Origin: JAHDHW01 sp965220465
GTDB taxonomy: Bacteria; Bacteroidota; Bacteroidia; Chitinophagales; Saprospiraceae
Assembly (NCBI GenBank): GCA_965220465.1
Contig: CBDCPZ010000025.1
Location: 620,001-684,000 of the forward strand
Direction: 5' to 3'
DNA: 64,000 nucleotides
The notes below the pieces were generated by a model. It worked only from the letters and a program-made list of their open reading frames with translations, did not search any database and was not told the DNA's origin. Positions 9,689 to 19,372 of the stretch are shown in pieces (position 1 is the first letter of the stretch; the number at the start of each line of letters is the position of its first letter). The translations under genes and the position numbers were made by a program.

Positions 9689-10885
9689 TTACGCAATGAT
9701 TTCTGTTACCTGACCTGCGCCAACTGTTCGCCCACCTTCACGAATCGCGAACCTAAGCCCTTTCTCCATTGCAATAGTATTTATAAGTTTTACTTCCAAA
9801 GAAACATTATCTCCAGGCATAACCATTTCTACACCATCCGGCAAACTAACATCACCTGTTACGTCTGTCGTTCTGAAATAGAATTGAGGGCGATATCCAT
9901 TAAAGAAAGGTGTGTGACGTCCACCTTCATCTTTACTAAGCACGTAAACCTCACATTTGAAATGTTTGTGTGGATTAACTGAGCCCGGCTTACAAATAAC
10001 CATTCCACGCTTTATGTCGTCTTTATCTATTCCTCTAAGAAGTATACCTGCATTATCTCCGGCTTCACCTCTATTCAAAATCTTACGGAACATCTCAACT
10101 CCAGTAACTACAGAAGTCAATGGCTTTTCACCATCTTTCATCATCCCTACAATTTCAACTCCATCACCAGTATTGATTACACCTCTTTCGATCCTACCGG
10201 TAGCTACGGTACCACGTCCGGTAATAGAAAATACATCTTCTATTGGCATTAGGAAAGGTTGATCGATAAGTCTTTCTGGTTCAGCTATATCGCTATCGCA
10301 AGCCGCCATTAAATCACGAATCTTTTGAATTGAATCAGCATCTCCCTCTAGAGCTTTTAAAGCAGATCCCGCGATAACAGAAGCATTATCACCATTAAAT
10401 TCATATTGATCTAACAATTCACGAACTTCCATTTCCACAAGCTCCAACATTTCTTCATCATCCACCAAATCTACTTTATTCATAAAAACAACGATTGAAG
10501 GGACGCCCACTTGACGAGCTAATAAGATGTGTTCACGTGTTTGTGGCATTGGACCATCAGTAGCAGCTACTACTAAAATTGCACCATCCATTTGAGCAGC
10601 TCCTGTCACCATGTTTTTAACATAATCCGCGTGCCCTGGACAATCAACATGGGCATAATGTCTGTTCGCAGTTTCATACTCAACATGTGCAGTATTTATT
10701 GTGATTCCCCTTTCTTTTTCTTCAGGTGCTGCGTCAATTGCATCATAATCCATTTTCTTAGCAAGACCATCTCCTGAAAGAACAAAAGTAATCGCTGCAG
10801 TAAGTGTTGTTTTACCGTGGTCAACATGACCAATAGTACCTATATTTAGGTGGGGCTTATCCCGAGAATATGTTTCCTTAGCCAT
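9689..10885 (-). CDS. tuf: Elongation factor Tu
   Basis: EF-Tu, 398 residues, delivers aminoacyl-tRNA to the ribosome in a GTP-dependent manner. The G1 motif GHVDHGKTT is at about residues 19-27. Switch I (RGITINTAHVEYE), G3 (DCPGHADYVKNMVTGAAQMD) and G4 (NKVD) are all intact. Domains 2 and 3 follow, ending VGAGQVTEIIA. It is embedded between tRNA-Thr(GGT) and tRNA-Trp on one strand, so the mRNA is probably released by tRNA processing at both ends. Confidence 0.98.
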   Translation of the reverse strand: MAKETYSRDKPHLNIGTIGHVDHGKTTLTAAITFVLSGDGLAKKMDYDAIDAAPEEKERGITINTAHVEYETANRHYAHVDCPGHADYVKNMVTGAAQMDGAILVVAATDGPMPQTREHILLARQVGVPSIVVFMNKVDLVDDEEMLELVEMEVRELLDQYEFNGDNASVIAGSALKALEGDADSIQKIRDLMAACDSDIAEPERLIDQPFLMPIEDVFSITGRGTVATGRIERGVINTGDGVEIVGMMKDGEKPLTSVVTGVEMFRKILNRGEAGDNAGILLRGIDKDDIKRGMVICKPGSVNPHKHFKCEVYVLSKDEGGRHTPFFNGYRPQFYFRTTDVTGDVSLPDGVEMVMPGDNVSLEVKLINTIAMEKGLRFAIREGGRTVGAGQVTEIIA

Positions 10886-10941
10886 CTTATTTATAGTTTT
10901 ATGTAAAAAAAATAATTATTAGTTATTGATAATGCTTATAG

Positions 10942-11013
<72 letters not shown>

Positions 11014-11043
11014 AAAATAAAGCACAGGAAGAAACACAATTTG

Positions 11044-11116
11044 AGCGGGAGACGAGACTCGAACCCGCGACCCTCAGCTTGGAAGGCTGATGCTCTACCA
11101 ACTGAGCTACTCCCGC
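11044..11116 (-). tRNA. tRNA-Gly (TCC anticodon)
   Basis: A 73-nt cloverleaf with acceptor arms GCGGGAG and CTCCCGC. The anticodon stem TCAGC/GCTGA encloses CTTCCAA, giving anticodon TCC. It is the third of four tRNAs upstream of tuf. Confidence 0.96.
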
Positions 11117-11157
11117 TTCTAAATTCATAATACTGTATTATCAAAGCAAATGTTTCG

Positions 11158-11240
11158 TGGGGGTGATAGGAATCGAACCTATTCAGACATAGTCACCAGA
11201 TTTACAGTCTGGCCCGGCTCTCCAACTCCGGCGCACCCCC
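11158..11240 (-). tRNA. tRNA-Tyr (GTA anticodon)
   Basis: An 83-nt class II tRNA with a long variable arm. Acceptor arms are GGGGGTG and CACCCCC with discriminator A. The anticodon stem CCAGA/TCTGG encloses CTGTAAA, giving anticodon GTA. Confidence 0.96.
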
Positions 11241-11265
11241 TCAATTTCACTATTCTTTCAAAATG

Positions 11266-11339
11266 AGCCAGTGGAGGGATTCGAACCCCCGACATGCTGA
11301 TTACAAATCAGCTGCTCTGGCCAACTGAGCTACACTGGC
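11266..11339 (-). tRNA. tRNA-Thr (TGT anticodon)
   Basis: A 74-nt cloverleaf with acceptor arms GCCAGTG and CACTGGC. The anticodon stem GCTGA/TCAGC encloses TTTGTAA, giving anticodon TGT. It is the first gene of the Thr-Tyr-Gly-Thr-tuf array on this strand. Confidence 0.96.
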
Positions 11340-11419
11340 AACTATTCTTAACCCTCTATCAATTATTATTATAATCAATATTAGTCATCAACTTGAGAAC
11401 ATTTTCTCCAAAGCGATTG

Positions 11420-11450
11420 CAAAGATACAATTTTTCAAATAAAACGAAAA
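11420..11450 (-). promoter_or_regulatory. Candidate promoter of the tRNA-tuf-secE-rpl-rpoBC cluster
   Basis: On the minus strand TATCTTTG (plus-strand 11420-11427) fits the Bacteroidota -7 element TAnnTTTG. A TTTTCG lies 17 nt further upstream, close to the expected -33 TTTG. Initiation would fall about 70-75 nt before tRNA-Thr(TGT). The rest of 11340-11634 is AT-rich and non-coding. Assigned by motif only. Confidence 0.45.
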
Positions 11451-11570
11451 TATTTCTTTCTTTTTTGTGCTTTTTTTTTATCCTCAAAAATAAACAATCA
11501 TTTTGGTTATTTTCTTTACTAATCCAATCTCAATTTTGTTCCATTTTTAAAAATAAATATTTAATTACAT

Positions 11571-11610
11571 GAAACAAGGGGCATCGCAATTACGAGATGC
11601 CCCTTGTTTC
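11571..11610 (-). terminator. Terminator-like hairpin downstream of raiA
   Basis: A perfect 15-bp inverted repeat (11571-11585 and 11596-11610) with a 10-nt loop begins 25 bp after the raiA stop. It separates raiA from the tRNA-tuf promoter region. The minus-strand sequence after the stem is AT-rich (ATGTAATTAAATATTTATTT) but not a clean T-run. Confidence 0.6.
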
Positions 11611-11634
11611 AAAAAAGTAACATGAAGTTTGAGT

Positions 11635-11937
11635 TCAACTTTTCATTCTAGACCTTTCTTTATGCTTCACTATCTGACGCTTTAGTGATGATATTGCACT
11701 ATCAATAGCCGCTTCAAAAGACTTGTTTGTTTCTTTCACATATAATACAGCTCCAGGAATATTTATTTTTATTTCTACAACCTTATCTTTTATTTGCCCT
11801 GAGTTTTCTAATTTTAAAGTAACATTCGAGCTTACTATCCGGTCAAAAAATTGATCTAGTTTATTAAGTTTCTTTTCTATGAAGGATTTTAATTTAGTAT
11901 CTGCTGAAAAGTGGACGGAATGAATATGTACTTTCAT
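11635..11937 (-). CDS. raiA: Ribosome hibernation/stability factor (HPF/RaiA family)
   Basis: Short HPF/RaiA protein of 100 residues. Members bind the 30S decoding region and idle ribosomes in stationary phase. The pattern MKVHIHSVHFSADTKLKSFI...KLNKLDQFFDRI...VEIKINIPG...AIDSAISSLKRQIVKHKER matches the family's beta-alpha-beta-beta-beta-alpha fold. The C-terminal dimerisation extension of long HPF is absent. It sits between a Xer recombinase gene (127 bp upstream) and the tRNA-tuf cluster, a familiar neighbourhood in Bacteroidota. Confidence 0.88.
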   Translation of the reverse strand: MKVHIHSVHFSADTKLKSFIEKKLNKLDQFFDRIVSSNVTLKLENSGQIKDKVVEIKINIPGAVLYVKETNKSFEAAIDSAISSLKRQIVKHKERSRMKS

Positions 11938-12064
11938 ATAGCTTAAGTTTTGAAATGATAAAATAATTAGGTGATTTGAGTTTTAGAAATGAAAACTTAT
12001 CTACCCTTCGAATTTTTTGATAATGATTATTTCATAATGAAAATTTAAGTTAACAAATGTTAAA

Positions 12065-12964
12065 TCAAGAGTCAATTCCTCTTTTTGCCTTGGGATGAGC
12101 TAACTCATAAGTTTGCTTGATTTTTTCTATTGAATTTTGCGTGTAGATTTGAGTTGCAGCTAAACTGCTGTGGCCTAACAGCTCTTTTACAGCATTTAGT
12201 TCTGCTCCATTATCCGATAGGTGAGTAGCAAATGAATGTCTTAAAGTATGCGGCCCCTTATATTCATTGGAAGTTACATTGCTTAAATGTTTTTTTACAA
12301 TGTTATAAACAATTTTAGGATAAAGTTTCTTTCCCTTCTCCGTTAAAAACAAAAAATCTTCTGAAGATTTAAATGTTTCCTTTACCAAAACAATATATTT
12401 TTTTATAAGAAAACAAATATTGTCGGAAAATGGGATTATTCTTTCTTTCTTGCCCTTGCCCATTACTTTTACGTAATGTTGATAAAAATCAAAATGACCT
12501 TCTTTCAAATTTATCAATTCTGATCTTCGCATACCAGTCGCATATAAAACTTCAATAATAGTTTTATCGCGTATACCTATAAAATTATTTTCAAATTCAT
12601 ACTCCCCCAAAAGGAATTCAATATTTGGCTTACTAATATATGAAATAAGCGTTTTTTTCGATTTTGGAGAAACAATCTTCATCGTAGGGTTGATTGAAAT
12701 CTCTCCTCTTTTTTGAAGGAATTTATAATAGGATTTTAGAGAGGAAAGCTTTCGATTAATAGACCTGCCGGCAATACCTTTTTGCATTAAATGAACTATC
12801 CAAGACCTTAAATGAGTGTGTCTCACTTCGCTTTCAGAGTCAATAGAATACATTTCTTTCAAAAAAAGGTAAAATTGCTCTAAGTCATTCTTATAAGCTG
12901 CCAAAGTATGATGGGAAAATCTCTTTTCGAATTGCAGGTATCGTAGAAATGCCGTTTTCTTCAT
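12065..12964 (-). CDS. Tyrosine recombinase, XerC/XerD type
   Basis: Site-specific recombinase of 299 residues, the usual Xer length. An N-terminal SAM-like DNA-binding domain occupies about residues 1-90 and the catalytic domain follows. Catalytic residues visible are Arg146 (TGMRRSEL), Lys around 170 (VMGKGKKERIIPF), His239 and Arg242 (HTLRHSFATHL), His265 (LLGHSSLAATQ) and the nucleophile Tyr274 (QIYTQ). Xer proteins resolve chromosome dimers at dif. The position next to raiA and tuf suggests a core-genome gene rather than a mobile integrase. I cannot decide between XerC and XerD from sequence alone. Confidence 0.9.
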   Translation of the reverse strand: MKKTAFLRYLQFEKRFSHHTLAAYKNDLEQFYLFLKEMYSIDSESEVRHTHLRSWIVHLMQKGIAGRSINRKLSSLKSYYKFLQKRGEISINPTMKIVSPKSKKTLISYISKPNIEFLLGEYEFENNFIGIRDKTIIEVLYATGMRRSELINLKEGHFDFYQHYVKVMGKGKKERIIPFSDNICFLIKKYIVLVKETFKSSEDFLFLTEKGKKLYPKIVYNIVKKHLSNVTSNEYKGPHTLRHSFATHLSDNGAELNAVKELLGHSSLAATQIYTQNSIEKIKQTYELAHPKAKRGIDS

Positions 12965-13205
12965 CCTAGAGTATACAAACTTTATTTACAAGTTTTTATA
13001 AAAGAACTCTATCAACATCTCTTTCAATTTAGAAATTAATTTAGTAAAAAGCAATTTTCAAATAACCACTTTCATTTTGAACTACAGCAGATTCACCTCT
13101 TTATTAGTCTAAAAAAATGTTTTCGATATTTTTAAATAGGAATACAAAAAGAATAATTGCTTCAAATAAGGAAGGCGTTGGTTAAGTTTTTTTACGATAA
13201 TCTTA

Positions 13206-14018
13206 TCAGTTACAATCTAATTCGCTAACCTCAATATGATCCCAGCGAGAAGGAATCTCCATATCTTGCCCATATGACAGAATCTTCGCATCCGGATGAT
13301 TGTTTTTTATATAATCCCAATCTACTCGGTCCCATTCAAAACTAAGTTCAGTGTCAAAACGAACACCAATCATATCTCCGGAAACCGCTTCACCAATCAA
13401 AGGCCACCAAAGGCTTTCGGTATCTCTATCCCACAAGACAAAACCATTTCGACCAAACCAAACTTCTGGCTCTGAATAGGTATATCCAGAAAGTGCAAAA
13501 GTGAAAGTCTCACCGCAATAATTTCGAGAATACACAGCTGCAAAATCTGCTATTACACAATATCCTACCATAACCGGCTGGCCATCGATAACATCATTGA
13601 TAACCTCATGTTGAACTAAAAGGTCTAATGAATACGCTTTTGCACCTTCTTCAGCATAGATTATAATAAACTCATCAGTTCCGTTGATTTGAAATGGTGC
13701 ATTTTGAATTGATGTATATTGTGGTTCAATCAAAGCTTTAAAAAATTCTCTACCTAAGCCTGACTTTAATCTTTCAGGATCAAGGTCAAAATCATTAATA
13801 TTGAAGTGCCAATCGTCATTGGTGCCGCCCCATAACCATCTAACCCCATCTGCAACAAACACTTTGTCATCAGTGGGTGTAATACAAATTGAATCGTTAC
13901 AGAAAGCAGAATGATTGTTGTTTTCAACTATGTTTTGATTGATATCCAGATTTTCTTTACTGCAAGAGAAAAGAACAAGTAGTAAGAAAAAGGCAATTGA
14001 ATTTAAACTATTTTTCAT
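13206..14018 (-). CDS. Predicted lipoprotein of unknown function
   Basis: A 270-residue protein with a lipoprotein signal (MKNSLNSIAFFLLLVLFSC, lipidated Cys19), so it should sit in the outer or inner membrane facing the periplasm or surface. The mature part is acidic and tryptophan-rich (VRWLWGGTNDDWHFNINDFD, ESLWWPLIGEA) and contains several cysteines (CNDSICITPTDD). I do not recognise a family. It lies downstream of the susC-susD pair on the same strand but behind a strong terminator, so it is probably transcribed separately. Confidence 0.7.
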   Translation of the reverse strand: MKNSLNSIAFFLLLVLFSCSKENLDINQNIVENNNHSAFCNDSICITPTDDKVFVADGVRWLWGGTNDDWHFNINDFDLDPERLKSGLGREFFKALIEPQYTSIQNAPFQINGTDEFIIIYAEEGAKAYSLDLLVQHEVINDVIDGQPVMVGYCVIADFAAVYSRNYCGETFTFALSGYTYSEPEVWFGRNGFVLWDRDTESLWWPLIGEAVSGDMIGVRFDTELSFEWDRVDWDYIKNNHPDAKILSYGQDMEIPSRWDHIEVSELDCN

Positions 14019-14101
14019 ACTTCAAATTTAAAATATTAAATACTCAAGAATTGTCTCAATTGCTACATTCTTTATGCTTTTGACTTTATCTTCTATCAGA
14101 C

Positions 14102-14139
14102 AAAAAAAAGAAGCCGCACCAAAGCTGGTACGACTTCTT
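14102..14139 (-). terminator. Rho-independent terminator after susD
   Basis: In the minus-strand transcript a 14-bp stem (two G-U pairs, arms ending AAGAAG/CTTCTT) with loop GCTT is followed at once by a run of eight T. It starts about 70 bp after the susD stop and fits a classical intrinsic terminator. Confidence 0.85.
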
Positions 14140-14207
14140 TATTAAATATCATTGATGCGATTCTTTTGGTCTTAAAAGACCAGAAAAGCATCGAATTATA
14201 TTATTTA

Positions 14208-15641
14208 TTAATTGACATCCCAGAAAACCTTTCCGAATGGGTTATCAACTGTACCTCCTTTACGGGCGATAGCTGCCATTACACTTTCTCCATTTAAAGA
14301 GAATTCAGTGGATGGGTAAGTCCATCTGGTTGGAGGAGTAGTTCCAGCGTTAGCTGCAACATTCATGACAGGAGCGTCATATAACCGTTGAGTAGTCCAA
14401 GCTTCAAATCCCTGGTCATACATTGCAATCCATTTCTGGAATCCAATTTTTTCTTTCCATGTACCTGGAGCCATTGCATAATCAACACTGGTCTGGTTAT
14501 AATAATCATCAGCTTCCTGCTGAGTACCACCCCATTCCATAATTGAATTTTTAACCCCTGCTTCATAATGGTCTGCTGCAGTTCCGCCTACGCTATATCC
14601 TCTTTCAACAGCATCAGCCAATAAAAATTCAACTTCAGTATAGCTCAAGATAGTTCCTGGCCAAGTCGGGTCTAATAATTTATCACCGGGCTGAGAGTTC
14701 GTTGAATAAGTATTGGTTGAACCTACAATACCACCAGTTACATTACCATTATCAAGGTTGTTGAAAAATTGTGGTCTTCTAGGATCATTTACAGCATTCA
14801 TGTAATCTCCTAATGTATTACCGGCAATGAAATCAGTTCTTCCACTCTGTACCAAATCTTCCCAAAGAGGGTTTGTGTTTGGAGATGAGCTGGTAAACAT
14901 CAATTCAAAGTCATCTGCAGAAGAGTCGAATACACCATCAGCTACAGCTTGTTCAGCCATAGTTTTACCTTTTGCACTATTCACATCTGAAATACGGATA
15001 GCCATTCTCAGCTTAAGTGAATTTCCAAATTTTCTCCATGAAGCTGCGTCACCACCATATACCAGATCATTGTTTCCAAGACCTGTTGAACCGCTAAGTT
15101 TACCTATAGCAGCATCCAATTTTGTAATAATAGAATTATAAATCTCCGAATCAACATCGTAGGCAGGTGTAACTATATCTGTCAAAGCTTGGCTGTAAGG
15201 TACATCACCAAACATGTCAACTAAATTAGCATAAACATAAACTTCAATTATATCAATAATAGCCAGGATATTTGCTTTTTCACCAGCTGACAAGAACAAA
15301 TCTTCCGCAACAAGTGGTTTTGCATCGCTTAAATCTCTAAGAACTACTGAGTACATTTCGGTAAACCAACGACCATTGGCGTTTCTTTCAACCAATTCAT
15401 AGTTTGACTCATCAGGATATTGTGTTTGCGCCCAGTGCTGAGCCCACAATCTGAGCGTATTATAATTCACGTTGGTACTTGCAAGTCGTCTAAACAAAGC
15501 AACATTTGCATTCGCATACAATGACGTAAATGGCACTACCTCAGGTTTTTTTGGATCCACATTTAGATCTGTAAGTTCGTCAGTACAAGAACTGGCAAAC
15601 AAAAAAACAAAGACAGTTAATAACATTAATATTTTTTTCAT
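14208..15641 (-). CDS. SusD/RagB-family outer-membrane lipoprotein
   Basis: A 477-residue SusD-like surface lipoprotein that captures a nutrient and caps the partner SusC channel. The signal MKKILMLLTVFVFLFASSC has a lipobox with Cys19. The sequence after it (DLNVDPKKPE), the TPR-like helices with LRLWAQHWAQTQYPDESNYE and the C-terminal FGKVFWDVN resemble the SusD_like-2 group. It lies 110 bp downstream of a SusC gene on the same strand. No glycan-degrading enzyme is adjacent, so the substrate could be a peptide or other oligomer rather than a glycan. Confidence 0.9.
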   Translation of the reverse strand: MKKILMLLTVFVFLFASSCTDELTDLNVDPKKPEVVPFTSLYANANVALFRRLASTNVNYNTLRLWAQHWAQTQYPDESNYELVERNANGRWFTEMYSVVLRDLSDAKPLVAEDLFLSAGEKANILAIIDIIEVYVYANLVDMFGDVPYSQALTDIVTPAYDVDSEIYNSIITKLDAAIGKLSGSTGLGNNDLVYGGDAASWRKFGNSLKLRMAIRISDVNSAKGKTMAEQAVADGVFDSSADDFELMFTSSSPNTNPLWEDLVQSGRTDFIAGNTLGDYMNAVNDPRRPQFFNNLDNGNVTGGIVGSTNTYSTNSQPGDKLLDPTWPGTILSYTEVEFLLADAVERGYSVGGTAADHYEAGVKNSIMEWGGTQQEADDYYNQTSVDYAMAPGTWKEKIGFQKWIAMYDQGFEAWTTQRLYDAPVMNVAANAGTTPPTRWTYPSTEFSLNGESVMAAIARKGGTVDNPFGKVFWDVN

Positions 15642-15707
15642 GTTTAATTTTTTAAACTTAATAATTACCCCAACAAAAAGTCAAGGCTTTTAAAATAGAG
15701 AAATTAA

Positions 15708-15747
15708 AGCGCAGTATTCTTCAGGAGAACCTGAAGAATACTGCGCT
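15708..15747 (-). terminator. Perfect susC-susD intergenic hairpin (attenuator or processing site)
   Basis: A perfect 18-bp inverted repeat (15708-15725 and 15730-15747) with a 4-nt loop begins 4 bp after the susC stop codon. The minus strand continues TTTAATTTC, a weak T-tract. It could partly terminate transcription or protect the susC mRNA 3' end and lower susD expression relative to susC. Confidence 0.65.
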
Positions 15748-15751
15748 ATTT

Positions 15752-18700
15752 TTAGAATCTAAAGTTAAGGTTAATCCCGTATTCTTTAACAGCAGGATAT
15801 GCACCAGACTGATTACCTTGAACATTACCAGCACTAAGGCCAGCTTCAGGATCAGAGTACTCGCTATTCTTTGAAATAATCCAAAGATTTCTACCTACTA
15901 AAGATACATCAATACCAACAATTCCATTATTTGCAAAAAGGCTTGCTGGCAATGAATAAGTCAAAGCTATTTCTCTAAGCTTTACATAACTAGCATCAAT
16001 GATGAAGTTTTTGGCAGGAGCAACTGCATAACCTTGGAAGTTAGCATAATCGCCCATCCAGCCATATTCAGTATTAACTGTTCCATCAGAAATAGCTAAT
16101 CCATCTTCATCAACACCTGTTTGAACCACTCCACCAATTGGTAATCCTCCACCATCATCAATGTCAGCCCTTATTGGAGCACCTTTATCATTAGTACCAG
16201 TAGTGAAATCATAGATACCTGTTGCTGTACCATATCTCATATCCAAAGAGAAAAACTCTCCACCTTGCTGAATATCAATCAAGAATGATAAACTAACGTC
16301 TTGATATCTAAGGGTATTTTGAATACCTCCTCTCCAATCAGGATTAACATTACCAATAGTTCCCGGAGTTGTATTCTGTGCATAACGCATTCCACCACGT
16401 GATGTGAAAGGATAAACGATTTTTTCACCATTTGTGTGGTAAACAAAGTCAGAACCCCAAAGATTACCATAAGGCTCACCAACTGTTGCATTCATAGAAA
16501 TACCTCCCTGAGCTGTTTCCAACTGAAGATTTTTCTGAGTTTTATACAAAGAGATAACTTCATTTTTGTTTTTCGCCCAGTTCAAAGCAATATCCCAGCT
16601 AAAGTTTGGTGTTCTTACCGGAGTACCTGTAAGAGATAGTTCAACTCCTTTGTTTTGGATTTCACCTGCATTTACATACAAAAATGAACTACCAATTGTA
16701 GGAGAAGTTGTTACTGGTATAATCTGATCAAATGTGTTTGCCTGATAGAATGACAAATCTAATCCTAATCGATTATTCCAGAAGTTTAATTCAACACCGA
16801 TCTCATAACTCTTAGTATTTTCCGGCCTCAAGTTAGGATCTCTTTGTGTAGGGGATGCAGAAGCCAAAGCAACTCCATTAAAAGCAGGAGCCAAGTCATA
16901 AGTATTAGTAGTAGCACCAAAAGGAGCATCGCTACCAACTTCAGCATAGTTTAAGCGTAATTTTCCAAAGCTAAATACGTTTGAAGTAATAAATTCAGAA
17001 AATACAAAACTAAGGGATGCAGAAGGATAGAAATAACCATTGTTACCTTTTGGAAGCGTCGAAGAAACGTCATAACGTCCTGTCAAATCCAAATAAATAA
17101 AATTGTCATATCCCAATCCAACTCTTCCAAAATATCCATTAACTCCAACTTCTTGATCTTGTTCCCAAGGTATTTGAAGATTACCAGTTCCGTTATCATT
17201 TCTTGGATTTACTATTGAACCAACACTGTTTGATAAAGCATATAAGCCCGGAGTAATCAAACCACCATTTGTCTGATTTCGAATAGCATTAAACTTAGTT
17301 CTTCGAATATTCATACCTAAGTTTCCACTTATACTGAAGATATCTCCTTCACCAAAGTAATGGTTAGCATTCAAGATAACGTCATAATTCGCTTCCTGGA
17401 AGGACTTATCATATCTTTGGTAAAAAGGTACATCGACAGAACCGATTGCAATTCTCTCTTCCTGAATTTCAGAGTAGGTATCTAAAGCAACACGACCCAT
17501 GATATCTAACCAATCAGTAATTTTATACGTCAAAGAGATATTACCCATAAGCCTGTTTCTTTCATCATTCTGATAATTTTCATTAACAGTCCAGTAATAG
17601 TTGTCAAAAAAGTTAGGAACACCTGCATTATCAGGATCATTAGCTCCTTTAGGGTTCCAGGTAAGGTTCAATCCAGTCTGATCGTAAGCATCTTTTTGTG
17701 CTTTAATATCAGTTGAAACCTGGTACCATTGACGGAAAGATTGATTTACATTTCTGCTTTCATAACCTGTTCCGTAACGTCCTTTACCTTTTGTGTTGAT
17801 ATAAGTAGCATTAGCTTGTGCTGTCCATTTATCATTCAAATCATAGCTACCTCCAAAAGTAAACGTGTTTTTCTTAAGTTTACTACCTGGAAGAACACCT
17901 GATGAATTGAAATTGGTATAAGATAATCTGAAGCTAGACTTTTCATTACCTCCGTCAATAGCTATGCTATTATTAAAAGTATTGGAAGTTTCATAAAAAG
18001 TAGTTGGATCATTTGCACCAGCTACATATGGAAAAGTTTGTCCATATGTACCTAATTCCCGGTAAAAAGATCTCCAGTCAGCAACCTGTAAATTAGGATC
18101 AAATTGAGCTCCGTAGGAAGCATCTTCATAGGTAGGGGAAGTCAAAGTTTCTCCTACACCATCTCCATCAAAATCATAGTTATAAAAATAGTCATTTTGA
18201 GGATAAAATTTGCCGTATCCAGCACCGTATTCACTTTGATAACGCGGCATAGTCGTTTTATCAATTGTACCAGCCATATAGCCAGTAGTCCACGTTACAC
18301 CTATTCCTTTTTTACCTTTTTTACCTTGTTTTGTCGTGATAATTATTACACCGTTTGCAGCACGAGAACCATAAAGCGCTGTTGCAGCAGCACCTCTTAA
18401 TACGTTGATTGATTCCACATCTTCTGGATTGATATCCATCGCAGCATTTCCATAATCATATCCACCACGTCCAGAAGCCATATCTCTGGAATTAGTGATG
18501 TCATTATTAATAGGAGTACCGTTAAGTACAAACAGAGCCTGGTTATTACCAGTAAGTGAAGTATAACCTCTAATAATTACATTAGACGAACCACCTAAGT
18601 TTGTATTTCTTTTAACATCAACTCCTGCTACTTTACCAGAAAGCGAGTTAATAAAGTTGGCATCTTTCGCTCTGGTCAACTCATCGCCGTCTACTTCCTG

Positions 18701-19060
18701 AGTAGCATAACCAAGAGTTTTCTTTTCACGTGTAATACCAAGTGCGGTGACGACTGCTTCGGTCAACATCACCCCTTCGGACATGGTTACATCTAAAACA
18801 TTGGATGCACCAAGCTCAATTTCCCGAGTTTCATAACCAGTATAACTGACTACAAGAATGTTACTTCCTTCAGGAACTTCTAAATTGTAATTTCCATCAA
18901 GATCTGTAACAGCTCCAACTTGCGTACCTTTAACCAGTAGATTTGCACCGATTAAGGCATCACCAGCATCGTCTGTGATGGTACCTGTGATGGTTCTTTG
19001 TGCCAGGATACTACCCATGGCAAAAATCAAAACCATAATAACTAGTGAGAGTTTTTTCAT
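15752..19060 (-). CDS. SusC/RagA-family TonB-linked outer-membrane protein
   Basis: A 1102-residue TonB-dependent transporter of the SusC class. A signal peptide (MKKLSLVIMVLIFAMGSILA) is followed by a CarboxypepD_reg-like domain (about residues 22-108, TITGTITDDAGDALIGANLL). The plug domain comes next, with VVIRGYTSLTG-like sequence (NVIIRGYTSLTGNNQALFVL) and GAAATALYGSRAANGVIIIT. The remainder is the beta-barrel ending in aromatic EYGINLNFRF. It imports ligands captured by the SusD partner encoded 110 bp downstream. The length and domain order are normal. Substrate unknown. Confidence 0.95.
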   Translation of the reverse strand: MKKLSLVIMVLIFAMGSILAQRTITGTITDDAGDALIGANLLVKGTQVGAVTDLDGNYNLEVPEGSNILVVSYTGYETREIELGASNVLDVTMSEGVMLTEAVVTALGITREKKTLGYATQEVDGDELTRAKDANFINSLSGKVAGVDVKRNTNLGGSSNVIIRGYTSLTGNNQALFVLNGTPINNDITNSRDMASGRGGYDYGNAAMDINPEDVESINVLRGAAATALYGSRAANGVIIITTKQGKKGKKGIGVTWTTGYMAGTIDKTTMPRYQSEYGAGYGKFYPQNDYFYNYDFDGDGVGETLTSPTYEDASYGAQFDPNLQVADWRSFYRELGTYGQTFPYVAGANDPTTFYETSNTFNNSIAIDGGNEKSSFRLSYTNFNSSGVLPGSKLKKNTFTFGGSYDLNDKWTAQANATYINTKGKGRYGTGYESRNVNQSFRQWYQVSTDIKAQKDAYDQTGLNLTWNPKGANDPDNAGVPNFFDNYYWTVNENYQNDERNRLMGNISLTYKITDWLDIMGRVALDTYSEIQEERIAIGSVDVPFYQRYDKSFQEANYDVILNANHYFGEGDIFSISGNLGMNIRRTKFNAIRNQTNGGLITPGLYALSNSVGSIVNPRNDNGTGNLQIPWEQDQEVGVNGYFGRVGLGYDNFIYLDLTGRYDVSSTLPKGNNGYFYPSASLSFVFSEFITSNVFSFGKLRLNYAEVGSDAPFGATTNTYDLAPAFNGVALASASPTQRDPNLRPENTKSYEIGVELNFWNNRLGLDLSFYQANTFDQIIPVTTSPTIGSSFLYVNAGEIQNKGVELSLTGTPVRTPNFSWDIALNWAKNKNEVISLYKTQKNLQLETAQGGISMNATVGEPYGNLWGSDFVYHTNGEKIVYPFTSRGGMRYAQNTTPGTIGNVNPDWRGGIQNTLRYQDVSLSFLIDIQQGGEFFSLDMRYGTATGIYDFTTGTNDKGAPIRADIDDGGGLPIGGVVQTGVDEDGLAISDGTVNTEYGWMGDYANFQGYAVAPAKNFIIDASYVKLREIALTYSLPASLFANNGIVGIDVSLVGRNLWIISKNSEYSDPEAGLSAGNVQGNQSGAYPAVKEYGINLNFRF

Positions 19061-19104
19061 ATTAATTCAAATTTTAGTTAGGAATTCAATTGTTTTCAAT
19101 TTTT

Positions 19105-19112
19105 CAAAAGTA
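19105..19112 (-). promoter_or_regulatory. Candidate -7 element of the susC promoter
   Basis: The minus strand carries TACTTTTG (plus 19105-19112), matching TAnnTTTG, 45 bp before the susC ATG. No good -33 TTTG is found at the expected spacing. The rest of the 312-bp gap (19061-19372) is AT-rich and shows two copies of AACACGT (about 19237 and 19291) but no gene. Confidence 0.3.
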
Positions 19113-19372
19113 GAACTTTTTTTCAAAATCGAGTTATAAAAAATTAACTTTCTCTTAATGAGTGTTAACAATTATTTAATATTCAACTATTAAGCTTCAG
19201 TAGTTTGGTTAAAAAAACCTTTAAAATCAATAAAAAACACGTGTAAATTTCGAAAATGAAGACTGCATTTTTATTTAAACTATTTTTGAAAACACGTATG
19301 AATTCAAACGACAGCTCAATGCAAGCACATCTTCACCTTCTTAGTCCTCGTTCCTTGTAAACATTAATTCAA

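Noticed and set aside
12065..12964. Integrase of a genomic island
   Set aside because: The protein is a Xer-type recombinase next to raiA and tuf; no att repeats or island genes follow.
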